From an uncultured Dorea sp. (GTDB taxonomy: Bacteria; Bacillota; Clostridia; Lachnospirales; Lachnospiraceae), in assembly GCA_948844705.1 (NCBI GenBank), contig CAQNVT010000173.1, positions 1 to 5,048 of the forward strand: a DNA stretch of 5,048 nt, in the 5' to 3' direction. The notes beneath the pieces are model-generated. The model made no database searches and was not told the DNA's origin. It worked only from the letters and a program-made list of their open reading frames with translations. Every line of letters begins with the position of its first letter. The stretch's first letter is position 1. Of this stretch, positions 1-5,048 are shown piece by piece. The position numbers and the translations under genes were made by a program.

Positions 1-243
1 AGTGAGGGGCGGGAATTTATTATCTGTACGGAAAACGGCGTCCGGTATGAGCTTGAAAAGCAGAATCCCGGGAAGAGCTTTTATTTTACCGGAACCGAGC
101 CGGTCTGTCAGGATATGAAGCTTATCACTCTGGAAAAGATCGTTCACGTACTGGAAACAGGGGAAAATGAGGTTCATGTTTCGGAGGAGCTTATAAGAGA
201 ATCCGTGAAGCCGCTTCAAAACATGCTGGAGCTTGCCGGATAG
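1..243 (+). CDS. nadA: Quinolinate synthase NadA, C-terminal fragment
   Basis: Only the last 80 codons are present; the gene starts before the window, and the family is usually about 300 residues or more. NadA is a cytoplasmic [4Fe-4S] enzyme that condenses iminoaspartate (from NadB) with dihydroxyacetone phosphate to give quinolinate. The open frame begins at base 1 and ends with TAG at 241-243. Visible family features are FIICTENGV near the fragment start, a NPGKSFYF stretch, and PVCQDMKLITLEKI, whose cysteine (codon 106-108) corresponds to the third, C-terminal cluster ligand of NadA. The residue after this cysteine is Gln, where many family members have Pro; this looks like a tolerated variation. 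The fragment ends with the usual acidic helix and a PLQNMLELAG tail. nadB follows after 22 bases. The identification is firm because both the motif and the gene order agree; nothing can be said about the other two cluster cysteines. Confidence 0.95.
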   Translation, partial: SEGREFIICTENGVRYELEKQNPGKSFYFTGTEPVCQDMKLITLEKIVHVLETGENEVHVSEELIRESVKPLQNMLELAG

Positions 244-253
244 GAATGCCGTG

Positions 254-259
254 AAAGGA
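254..259 (+). promoter_or_regulatory. Ribosome binding site of nadB
   Basis: AAAGGA lies 6 bases before the ATG at 266. It decides the start of nadB: the upstream in-frame ATG at 233 lies inside the end of nadA and has no comparable purine-rich site at the right distance. Confidence 0.75.
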
Positions 260-265
260 AAAAAT

Positions 266-1447
266 ATGAGGAAAGATACAATCGAGACAGATGTGGTGAT
301 TGCCGGCACCGGTGTAAGCGGATTGTTTTCTGCGCTTAAGCTTCCTGCGGATAAGCGGATTATCCTGATTACGAAGTCCGATACGGAGAGCAGCGACTCC
401 TTTCTTGCCCAGGGCGGCATCTGTGTGTTAAGGGACGAGAACGACTACGACAGCTATTTTGAGGATACGATGAGAGCCGGGCACTATGAGAACCGGAAGG
501 AATCGGTGGACATTATGATCAGGAGTTCCAGAAGCATTATTGAAGAGCTGGTCAGCTACGGAGTACAATTTAAAAGAAATGAAGAGAACGGTGATTTTGT
601 TTACACAAGAGAGGGCGCACATTCCAGGCCCCGTATCCTGTTTCACGAGGATGTCACAGGAAAGGAGATCACGGAAAAGCTTATTATGCGTGTGAAGGAG
701 CTTCCGAATGTACAGATCAGGGAGTATACGACCATGACGGATCTTATCGTAAGAGACGGTGTATGCGAAGGGATCCTTGCGGAAAATGAGAAAGGAACGG
801 TGGAGATACATGCGAAGGATACCATTCTTGCAACCGGAGGAATCGGAGGCAGATACCGCCATTCTACCAATTACCCGCATCTTACGGGGGATGCGATCAC
901 ACTTTCGGAAAAATATGGCATAGAGCTTGAAAATCTGGATTATATCCAGATCCACCCGACGACGCTTTATTCGCCAAAGCCCGGCAGGAGATTTCTCATC
1001 TCGGAGTCGGTAAGAGGAGAAGGCGCGCTGCTATATAATAAAAATATGGAACGCTTTGTCGATGAGCTTCTGCCGAGAGACGTTGTCGCGAAAGCGATCT
1101 TTAAGCAGATGGAAACAGACGGGACGGATCACGTATGGCTTTCGCTGGAGCGGATCCCGCAGGAGACGATCCTGAATCATTTTCCCAACATCTATCAGCG
1201 CTGTCTGGATGAAGGGTATGACATGCTGAAGGAATGTATCCCTGTAGTTCCGGCGCAGCACTATTTTATGGGAGGTATCCGGGTAGACAGGGACAGCCGG
1301 ACCTCTATGCCGCATCTTTATGCGGTGGGAGAGACAAGCTGCAACGGTGTGCACGGCGCAAACCGTCTGGCAAGCAACTCCTTACTGGAAAGTCTGGTCT
1401 TTGCCAGACGCGCGGCAGATGATATAATAAGAAATAACAGTAATTAA
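266..1447 (+). CDS. nadB: L-aspartate oxidase NadB, short form
   Basis: This is a flavoprotein of 393 residues that oxidises L-aspartate to iminoaspartate, the first step of de novo NAD synthesis; in an anaerobe fumarate is the likely electron acceptor (family knowledge, not visible here). The N-terminal FAD-binding motif is GTGVSG at residues 14-19, followed by AQGG at 48-51. The TREGAHS motif lies near 114-120 and TGGIGG at 190-195. Candidate active-site residues match the E. coli enzyme by motif: His230 in IHPTTL, Arg271 in LPRDVVAKAI of the capping domain, His332 in AQHYFMGG, and Arg367 in HGANRLASNS. The closely related succinate dehydrogenase/fumarate reductase flavoproteins share this fold, but the motif set and the place between nadA and nadC settle the call. 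The protein stops about 25 residues after the GANR motif, so it lacks the C-terminal helical domain of the roughly 530-residue proteobacterial enzymes. No frameshift is evident. Start chosen by the ribosome binding site at 254-259. Confidence 0.95.
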   Translation: MRKDTIETDVVIAGTGVSGLFSALKLPADKRIILITKSDTESSDSFLAQGGICVLRDENDYDSYFEDTMRAGHYENRKESVDIMIRSSRSIIEELVSYGVQFKRNEENGDFVYTREGAHSRPRILFHEDVTGKEITEKLIMRVKELPNVQIREYTTMTDLIVRDGVCEGILAENEKGTVEIHAKDTILATGGIGGRYRHSTNYPHLTGDAITLSEKYGIELENLDYIQIHPTTLYSPKPGRRFLISESVRGEGALLYNKNMERFVDELLPRDVVAKAIFKQMETDGTDHVWLSLERIPQETILNHFPNIYQRCLDEGYDMLKECIPVVPAQHYFMGGIRVDRDSRTSMPHLYAVGETSCNGVHGANRLASNSLLESLVFARRAADDIIRNNSN

Positions 1448-1474
1448 TTTGTATGTGACAAGGAGAGATGACAG

Positions 1475-2326
1475 ATGAATAAGATTACACAGACGCTTCA
1501 GGCGGATCATTTGATTCTTGAGGCATTAAAAGAGGATATTTCCAGCGAGGATGTGACGACAAATGCCGTGATGAAAGAGGCCGTAAAGGGTCAGGTGACA
1601 CTGATCTGCAAGCAGGACGGGATCATCGCCGGATTGGAGGTATTTGAAAGGGTTTTTAAGCTTCTGGACGGGCAGACGGAAATAGAGTTTTACTGTAAGG
1701 ACGGCGACGAGGTGAAGAACGGGCAGGTTATGGGCGTTGTCACCGGCGATATACGGGTGCTTCTGTCAGGAGAGCGGGTTGCTCTTAATTATCTTCAGCG
1801 TATGAGCGGGATCGCCACATATACGCACAGCATCTCGGTCCTTCTTGAGGGCACGGGAACAAAGCTTCTGGACACGAGGAAGACGACTCCGAATATGCGG
1901 ATTTTTGAAAAATATGCGGTCCGTGTAGGCGGCGGCTATAATCACCGCTATAACCTGTCGGACGGAGTGCTTTTGAAGGATAATCATATCGGCGCGGCGG
2001 GGAGCGTGAAGGAGGCAGTCCGCATGGCAAAGGAGTATGCGCCGTTTGTGCGAAAGATCGAGGTTGAGGTGGAAAATCTCGATATGGTGAAGGAAGCGGT
2101 GGAGGCAGGAGCAGATATTATTATGCTGGACAATATGTCTCCGGAGGACATGAAGGAGGCGGTTTCCTATATTGACGGACGGGCGGAGACCGAATGCTCC
2201 GGAAATGTAACAAAGGAAAATGTCGGGCGTCTGGTATCTGTCGGTGTGGATTATATTTCCAGCGGGGCGCTTACACATTCTGCGCCGATACTGGATATTT
2301 CCCTGAAAAATCTTCATGCGGTATAG
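1475..2326 (+). CDS. nadC: Nicotinate-nucleotide pyrophosphorylase (quinolinate phosphoribosyltransferase) NadC
   Basis: NadC transfers the phosphoribosyl group of PRPP to quinolinate and decarboxylates it, giving nicotinate mononucleotide, CO2 and pyrophosphate; this joins the de novo route to the common NAD pathway. The 283-residue length is normal for the family. The N-terminal part carries EDISSEDVTTNAV (residues 20-32). The phosphate- and quinolinate-binding residues can be located by motif: Arg101 in SGERVALN, Arg135 and Lys136 in DTRKTTP, His157 and Arg158 in GGGYNHRYNLSDG, Lys168 in LLKDNHI. The barrel then continues with EVEVEN (195-201), MLDN (217-220), and the ending ISSGALTHSAP (261-271). 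All expected catalytic residues appear intact. AGGAG at 1461-1465 lies 9 bases before the ATG. The gene is 27 bases after nadB and 22 before niaR, consistent with one transcript. Confidence 0.97.
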   Translation: MNKITQTLQADHLILEALKEDISSEDVTTNAVMKEAVKGQVTLICKQDGIIAGLEVFERVFKLLDGQTEIEFYCKDGDEVKNGQVMGVVTGDIRVLLSGERVALNYLQRMSGIATYTHSISVLLEGTGTKLLDTRKTTPNMRIFEKYAVRVGGGYNHRYNLSDGVLLKDNHIGAAGSVKEAVRMAKEYAPFVRKIEVEVENLDMVKEAVEAGADIIMLDNMSPEDMKEAVSYIDGRAETECSGNVTKENVGRLVSVGVDYISSGALTHSAPILDISLKNLHAV

Positions 2327-2335
2327 GGATGACGG

Positions 2336-2343
2336 AAGGGAGG
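2336..2343 (+). promoter_or_regulatory. Ribosome binding site of niaR
   Basis: AAGGGAGG lies 5 bases upstream of the ATG at 2349, a near-perfect match to the anti-Shine-Dalgarno sequence. It selects that ATG over the in-frame ATG at 2316, which lies inside the last codons of nadC. Confidence 0.85.
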
Positions 2344-2348
2344 TTTTT

Positions 2349-2855
2349 ATGACAGGTGCTGAAAGAAGAGATGCGATCATCCGCACGATACAGAAGAGCC
2401 GGACGCCGGTGTCGGGCAAAGCGCTCGCTGCGGCGTACGACGTAAGCCGTCAGGTGATCGTGCAGGATATTGCGCTTATAAGAGCGGCGGGTCACGACAT
2501 CATTTCTACAAACAGGGGATATATTTTAAATGCGCCGATAAGAGAAGAGCGGGTATTTAAGGTACAGCATACAGACGCACAGCTTGAGGAGGAGCTGAAT
2601 GCGGTTGTAGATCTGGGGGGATGTATTGAAAATGTGATGGTCAACCACCGGGTGTACGGACATATCGAGGCGGGGCTCCATATCAGCTCCCGGAGAATGG
2701 TTGCAGAGTTTCTTGAGGATATACAGAACGGAAAGTCCAGTCCGCTTAAAAATATTACATCGGGCTATCATTATCACACAATCAGTGCGGACAGCGAAAA
2801 GATACTGGACATGATCGGGCAGATGCTCAGGGACAAGGGATTTTTAGTGCAGTAA
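2349..2855 (+). CDS. niaR: Nicotinate-responsive transcriptional repressor NiaR (HTH + 3H domain)
   Basis: This 168-residue protein matches the NiaR (YrxA) family, DNA-binding repressors of NAD synthesis and niacin uptake genes in Firmicutes and Thermotoga that respond to nicotinic acid. Residues about 5-60 form a winged helix-turn-helix of the HTH_11/BirA type, with the recognition helix near DVSRQVIVQDIALIRAAG (31-48) and the wing ending at NRGYIL. Residues about 68-166 form the 3H domain. From my memory of the Thermotoga TM1602 structure, its metal ligands are two histidines eight and more residues apart, a glutamate, and an HxH pair; His74, Glu82, His141 and His143 here fit that spacing exactly. 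His100, His105 and His111 are further conserved-looking histidines. The gene is the last of the nad operon, so the repressor probably controls its own transcript; the operator is expected upstream of nadA, outside the window. The functional name rests on family and context. Confidence 0.93.
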   Translation: MTGAERRDAIIRTIQKSRTPVSGKALAAAYDVSRQVIVQDIALIRAAGHDIISTNRGYILNAPIREERVFKVQHTDAQLEEELNAVVDLGGCIENVMVNHRVYGHIEAGLHISSRRMVAEFLEDIQNGKSSPLKNITSGYHYHTISADSEKILDMIGQMLRDKGFLVQ

Positions 2856-2862
2856 AGCCGTG

Positions 2863-3510
2863 TCAGAAAATTTTTACTTTCCAGATCCATTTCCAGAGTA
2901 AATGTACAAAAAACGCGCCTGTAATAATGGCACATATATAGACTATGATTCCGGTACCGTTTCCAAACAGCAGGGCGATGTGCCGGAATACTTTTTGTGT
3001 CATGCGGTAATGGGGGCTGATGTAGAACATGTTAATGCTTCCGTACCGGTAAAAGACAAGATTGCATACCGTTGCCAAAATGCAGCAGATAAGATAGGCT
3101 GCGGTAGCGCCTGCGAAAGCCGTATGTTTGGAGGCGGCTTTGTCCATACAGGTTACATTTACATATCCGGCATATATCCCCAGAACGATCAGAAGGACAT
3201 GCCATGCATAGGAGTGGACAGTCAGCGGGGCGTAAGGATAGTGCAGGCCGCTTGTGTCAAAGAAGGTAAAAATGCCCGCGAGAAGACCGTAATCCATAAG
3301 GAAGGCAAGCAGGATACCGCGGAGTTTATCCGAGGACAGGAAAGGGAACAGCAGGCATACATACATGGGAATGCTGCACAGCTGAAAGGGGAAATACCAC
3401 CAGTTATATTGTCCGCCGCCCAGACGGTAAGTAAGGCACCACTGCTTCCAGACCTCGGTAAGGAGCATGAAGGCTCCGGTGCAGAGAAAGATTGTTTTAT
3501 GTTTTTTCAT
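2863..3510 (-). CDS. Polytopic membrane protein, YwaF/TMEM164-like family (TIGR02206-type)
   Basis: A 215-residue integral membrane protein of unknown biochemical role. The ATG (3510-3508) is preceded by GGAGG (complement of 3517-3521) at 6 bases. Hydrophobic stretches lie at about residues 6-24, 40-58, 64-84, 98-118, 132-153 and 180-206, giving six probable membrane helices with a basic, Lys/Trp-rich C-terminal end (WKWIWKVKIF). The stretch WWYFPFQLCSIPMYV (37-51) followed by GLLAGIFTFFDTSG (75-88) and the His99/His104 pair resembles the conserved 'LHLCS' and following regions of YwaF-type proteins, which is why I suggest that family; I cannot run the profile search that would confirm it. 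The gene is transcribed against the nad operon and away from the transporter gene, so it has no operon partner in the window. The overlapping + strand frame (2902-3516) gives a polar, low-quality protein and is judged a shadow. Confidence 0.75.
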   Translation of the reverse strand: MKKHKTIFLCTGAFMLLTEVWKQWCLTYRLGGGQYNWWYFPFQLCSIPMYVCLLFPFLSSDKLRGILLAFLMDYGLLAGIFTFFDTSGLHYPYAPLTVHSYAWHVLLIVLGIYAGYVNVTCMDKAASKHTAFAGATAAYLICCILATVCNLVFYRYGSINMFYISPHYRMTQKVFRHIALLFGNGTGIIVYICAIITGAFFVHLLWKWIWKVKIF

Positions 3511-3549
3511 ATATGACCTCCACTATAAAGTGTGTCTTTAATTACATTT

Positions 3550-3555
3550 ATTATA
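3550..3555 (-). promoter_or_regulatory. Candidate -10 box for the membrane protein gene
   Basis: The minus strand reads TATAAT here, a perfect sigma-A -10 match, about 40 bases before the ATG at 3510. No good -35 is present: TTGTAC lies upstream but with a 20-base spacer, and the hexamer at 17 bases (TACCAC) is poor. The call is based on the -10 alone. Confidence 0.45.
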
Positions 3556-3573
3556 CACCTGCAGGAAGAAACG

Positions 3574-3582
3574 TGGTACAAT
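3574..3582 (+). promoter_or_regulatory. Candidate extended -10 promoter for the EamA-dtd unit
   Basis: TGGTACAAT fits the extended -10 pattern (TGn followed by TACAAT, one mismatch to TATAAT). The -35 hexamer at the 17-base spacing (TACACC, 3554-3559) is weak, as is common with extended -10 promoters. Transcription would start near 3589, leaving a leader of about 37 bases before the ATG at 3626. Confidence 0.5.
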
Positions 3583-3610
3583 ATACACTGGTTTGTTAAA
3601 AGAAAGTAAA

Positions 3611-3616
3611 AGAGGT
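3611..3616 (+). promoter_or_regulatory. Ribosome binding site of the EamA transporter gene
   Basis: AGAGGT lies 9-10 bases before the ATG at 3626. It supports that start rather than the in-frame TTG at 3593, which has no ribosome binding site and sits within a few bases of the predicted transcription start. Confidence 0.7.
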
Positions 3617-3625
3617 AGATTTACT

Positions 3626-4528
3626 ATGAAGACAAAAAATGCATTTATGCTTATCCTAACTGCATTTATCTGGGGAACCGCGTTCGTCGCCCAGAGTGTG
3701 GGGATGGATTATCTCGGCCCCTTTACCTTTAACGGGGTGAGAAGTATCATCGGGGGCATTGCGCTTCTTCCGTGTATCGCGTTCCTTAACAGGATAAACG
3801 GAGTGCAGAAAAAAGCGGAGGGCAGCAGGCGGGATCTGATCGTCGGCGGTATCGCCTGCGGACTTTTGCTCTTTGCCGCCAGCAGCCTGCAGCAGGTAGG
3901 GATCCAGTATACGACGGCAGGAAAGGCAGGATTTATTACCGCATTTTATATCGTTATCGTCCCGGTGCTGGGGATTTTTCTTGGAAAAAAGACAGGGTGG
4001 AAAGTGTGGCTTGCAGTAGCGCTTGCACTTGCGGGGCTTTATTTTCTGTGTATCACAGAAAAATTTTCTGTCGGCAAGGGAGATATCCTGATTTTCATAT
4101 GCGCCCTTGTATTTTCCGTGCATATTCTGGTGATCGATTATTTTTCGCCGAAAGTAGACGGGGTAAAGATGTCCTGCATCCAGTTTTTCGTATGCGGTAT
4201 CGTATCGCTTCCTCTTATGTTCGGCCTGGAAACGCCGAGGATCAGTGCCATGCTCGCGGGGATCGTGCCGCTTCTGTATGCAGGCGTGTTATCCTGCGGA
4301 GTAGCGTACACGTTGCAGATCGTAGGGCAGAAAAATGTGAATCCTGCCGTTGCCTCCCTGATCCTGAGCCTGGAATCCTGCTTTTCCGTGCTTGCGGGCT
4401 GGCTCGTTCTCGGAGAAAGGCTGTCGGTGAGAGAGGGGACGGGGTGTGTTCTTATGTTTGCGGCGATCATACTGGCACAGCTGCCGGATAAGAAAAGAAA
4501 TGGAATAAAAGAAGAGGAGACGGCATAA
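3626..4528 (+). CDS. DMT-superfamily transporter, EamA family
   Basis: A 300-residue inner-membrane permease made of two tandem EamA repeats, each with about five helices: residues about 5-142 and 151-287. Predicted helices lie near 5-24, 33-52, 71-90, 98-119, 126-143, 151-170, 183-200, 207-228, 240-263 and 268-287. Family signatures are the N-terminal [11 protein letters not shown] (13-23), the repeat-1 end [20 protein letters not shown] (87-106), and the repeat-2 counterpart [20 protein letters not shown] followed by [11 protein letters not shown] (257-267). Members export or take up amino acids, nucleosides or other metabolites; the substrate cannot be read from the sequence. A charged tail ([10 protein letters not shown]) follows the last helix, and lies in the cytoplasm in the usual topology. 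The gene is almost certainly co-transcribed with dtd, one base downstream. The length is normal for the family and no key region is missing. Confidence 0.93.
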   Translation: MKTKNAFMLILTAFIWGTAFVAQSVGMDYLGPFTFNGVRSIIGGIALLPCIAFLNRINGVQKKAEGSRRDLIVGGIACGLLLFAASSLQQVGIQYTTAGKAGFITAFYIVIVPVLGIFLGKKTGWKVWLAVALALAGLYFLCITEKFSVGKGDILIFICALVFSVHILVIDYFSPKVDGVKMSCIQFFVCGIVSLPLMFGLETPRISAMLAGIVPLLYAGVLSCGVAYTLQIVGQKNVNPAVASLILSLESCFSVLAGWLVLGERLSVREGTGCVLMFAAIILAQLPDKKRNGIKEEETA

Positions 4529-4529
4529 A

Positions 4530-4976
4530 ATGAGATTTGTAATACAGAGAGTGCTGGAAAGTGAAGTCAAGGTGGACGGAAAGACTCTTGGGAAAATCGG
4601 CAAAGGCTTTATGGTGCTGATCGGCGTGTCGGATTCCGACACAAAGGAAATCGCGGATAAGATGGTAAAAAAGATGATTGGGCTTCGGATCTTCGAGGAT
4701 GAGCAGGGAAAGACCAATTTGTCATTGGATGCGGTAAACGGAGAGCTTCTGCTGATTTCACAGTTTACCCTGTATGCAAACTGCAAAAAAGGCAATCGCC
4801 CCAGTTTCATAGAAGCCGGGGCGCCGGATATGGCATCCGATATGTATGAATATATTATCGAAAAATGCAAGGAGCAGGTAAAGGTCGTAGAACGGGGAGA
4901 ATTCGGAGCGGATATGAAGGTCAGCCTCGTCAATGACGGGCCGTTCACGGTGATACTGGACTCCGAAAAATTGTAA
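4530..4976 (+). CDS. dtd: D-aminoacyl-tRNA deacylase Dtd
   Basis: Dtd is a cytoplasmic homodimer that hydrolyses D-amino acids (and glycine) mischarged on tRNA, keeping D-amino acids out of translation. The 148-residue length is typical. The start [17 protein letters not shown] is the canonical N-terminus. The active-site SQFTLYA motif is at residues 77-83, followed by KGNRPSF (87-93), and the NDGPFT stretch at 135-140 contains the Gly-cisPro pair (137-138) that gives the enzyme its chiral proofreading; many members have Val or Met in place of Phe139. [15 protein letters not shown] (52-66) is another family block. AGGAG at 4515-4519, inside the end of the transporter gene, lies 10 bases before the ATG, and only one base separates the upstream stop from the start, so translation is probably coupled. 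In many Firmicutes dtd sits next to relA; here the partner is a transporter. Confidence 0.97.
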   Translation: MRFVIQRVLESEVKVDGKTLGKIGKGFMVLIGVSDSDTKEIADKMVKKMIGLRIFEDEQGKTNLSLDAVNGELLLISQFTLYANCKKGNRPSFIEAGAPDMASDMYEYIIEKCKEQVKVVERGEFGADMKVSLVNDGPFTVILDSEKL

Positions 4977-5000
4977 AAAGGGACAGGGTATTTTCAATCC

Positions 5001-5032
5001 GGGACGTAGTAAAATTAATTTTACTACGTCCC
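5001..5032. repeat. Perfect 32-base palindrome downstream of dtd
   Basis: Half-site GGGACGTAGTAAAATT (5001-5016) is followed without a gap by its exact reverse complement (5017-5032). As RNA or single-stranded DNA it would form a long hairpin, GC-rich at the base and AT-rich at the tip. Neither side carries a T-tract: CCACTTCG follows on the + strand and GGATTG on the - strand, so it is not a classical Rho-independent terminator. It begins 24 bases after the dtd stop codon and may serve as an atypical transcript end, or be a REP-like dispersed element. The structure is certain; its role is unknown. Confidence 0.85.
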
Positions 5033-5048
5033 CACTTCGTTAGCTTAT

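Larger units (their letters stand above)
3511..3625. other. Divergent intergenic region
   Basis: 115 AT-rich bases separate the start codons of the membrane protein gene (-) and the transporter gene (+). The region holds both ribosome binding sites and candidate -10 boxes for both directions. A heptamer TATACAC occurs at 3552-3558 and again at 3582-3588, exactly 30 bases apart. No small gene or clear riboswitch structure is seen. Confidence 0.7.

Noticed and set aside
233..265. Longer nadB start at ATG 233
   Set aside because: It overlaps the nadA stop by 11 bases, lacks a well-placed ribosome binding site, and adds 11 polar residues before the usual NadB N-terminus; ATG 266 has AAAGGA in place.
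428..955. 175-residue - strand frame inside nadB
   Set aside because: It is a shadow of the conserved nadB reading frame with no start signal and no recognisable domain.
2316..2348. Longer niaR start at ATG 2316
   Set aside because: It lies inside the end of nadC and puts the strong AAGGGAGG site within the coding region; the family N-terminus begins at the ATG at 2349.
2851..2878. AGTAAA/TTTACT inverted repeat as a terminator for niaR
   Set aside because: A six-pair AT-rich stem with a 16-base loop is too weak, and the required T-tract after the stem is only three bases long.
2902..3516. 204-residue + strand frame opposite the membrane protein gene
   Set aside because: Its product is polar with no recognisable domain, it has no ribosome binding site of note, and the minus-strand frame encodes clean membrane helices with a strong GGAGG site.
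3521..3532. CACT-ATAA-AGTG mini-palindrome as an operator
   Set aside because: Four-base arms in AT-rich DNA are expected by chance and the site overlaps the ribosome binding site of the minus-strand gene.
3593..3625. TTG start at 3593 for the EamA gene
   Set aside because: It has no ribosome binding site, lies almost at the predicted transcription start, and adds a basic stretch (ESKRGR) that does not belong to the family N-terminus.
4289..4948. 219-residue - strand frame across the EamA-dtd junction
   Set aside because: It is antisense to two clearly identified genes and its product has no family resemblance.
5001..5040. Palindrome after dtd as a classical Rho-independent terminator
   Set aside because: The bases after the stem are CCACTTCG on the + strand and GGATTG on the - strand, so there is no U-tract in either direction; it is reported as a repeat of unknown role.

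Overview
The window looks like ordinary chromosomal sequence from an anaerobic, moderate-GC Firmicute, most likely a gut-type Clostridia member (Lachnospiraceae is my best guess). The reasons are strong AGGAG-type ribosome binding sites, the de novo NAD gene set closed by a NiaR-type repressor, a short L-aspartate oxidase, and protein sequences of clostridial character. No rRNA, tRNA, CRISPR array, phage gene or transposase gene is visible.

Left part (1-2855, + strand): the 3' end of nadA (quinolinate synthase, cut by the window edge), then nadB (L-aspartate oxidase), nadC (quinolinate phosphoribosyltransferase) and niaR (nicotinate-responsive repressor with a 3H domain). The gaps are 22, 27 and 22 bases, each holding a ribosome binding site, so this reads as one operon. 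NadB oxidises aspartate to iminoaspartate, NadA condenses that with dihydroxyacetone phosphate to quinolinate, and NadC converts quinolinate plus PRPP to nicotinate mononucleotide. The last gene probably encodes the repressor of the whole operon. Its operator would lie upstream of nadA, outside the window.

Middle (2863-3510, - strand): a 215-residue polytopic membrane protein resembling the YwaF/TMEM164-like family, of unknown function. It converges on niaR with only 7 bases between the two stop codons.

Right part (3511-5048): a 115-base divergent intergenic region carries candidate promoters in both directions. It is followed by a two-gene + strand unit: an EamA/DMT-type ten-helix transporter and, one base after its stop codon, dtd (D-aminoacyl-tRNA deacylase). 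After dtd comes a perfect 32-base palindrome (5001-5032) with no T-tract on either side. It is the most unusual non-coding structure in the window and may be a dispersed REP-like element or an atypical 3'-end hairpin.

I see no convincing evidence for a wholly new biological system. The points most worth following up are the palindrome, the NadB form without the C-terminal domain, the repressor at the end of the nad operon, and the uncharacterised membrane protein.
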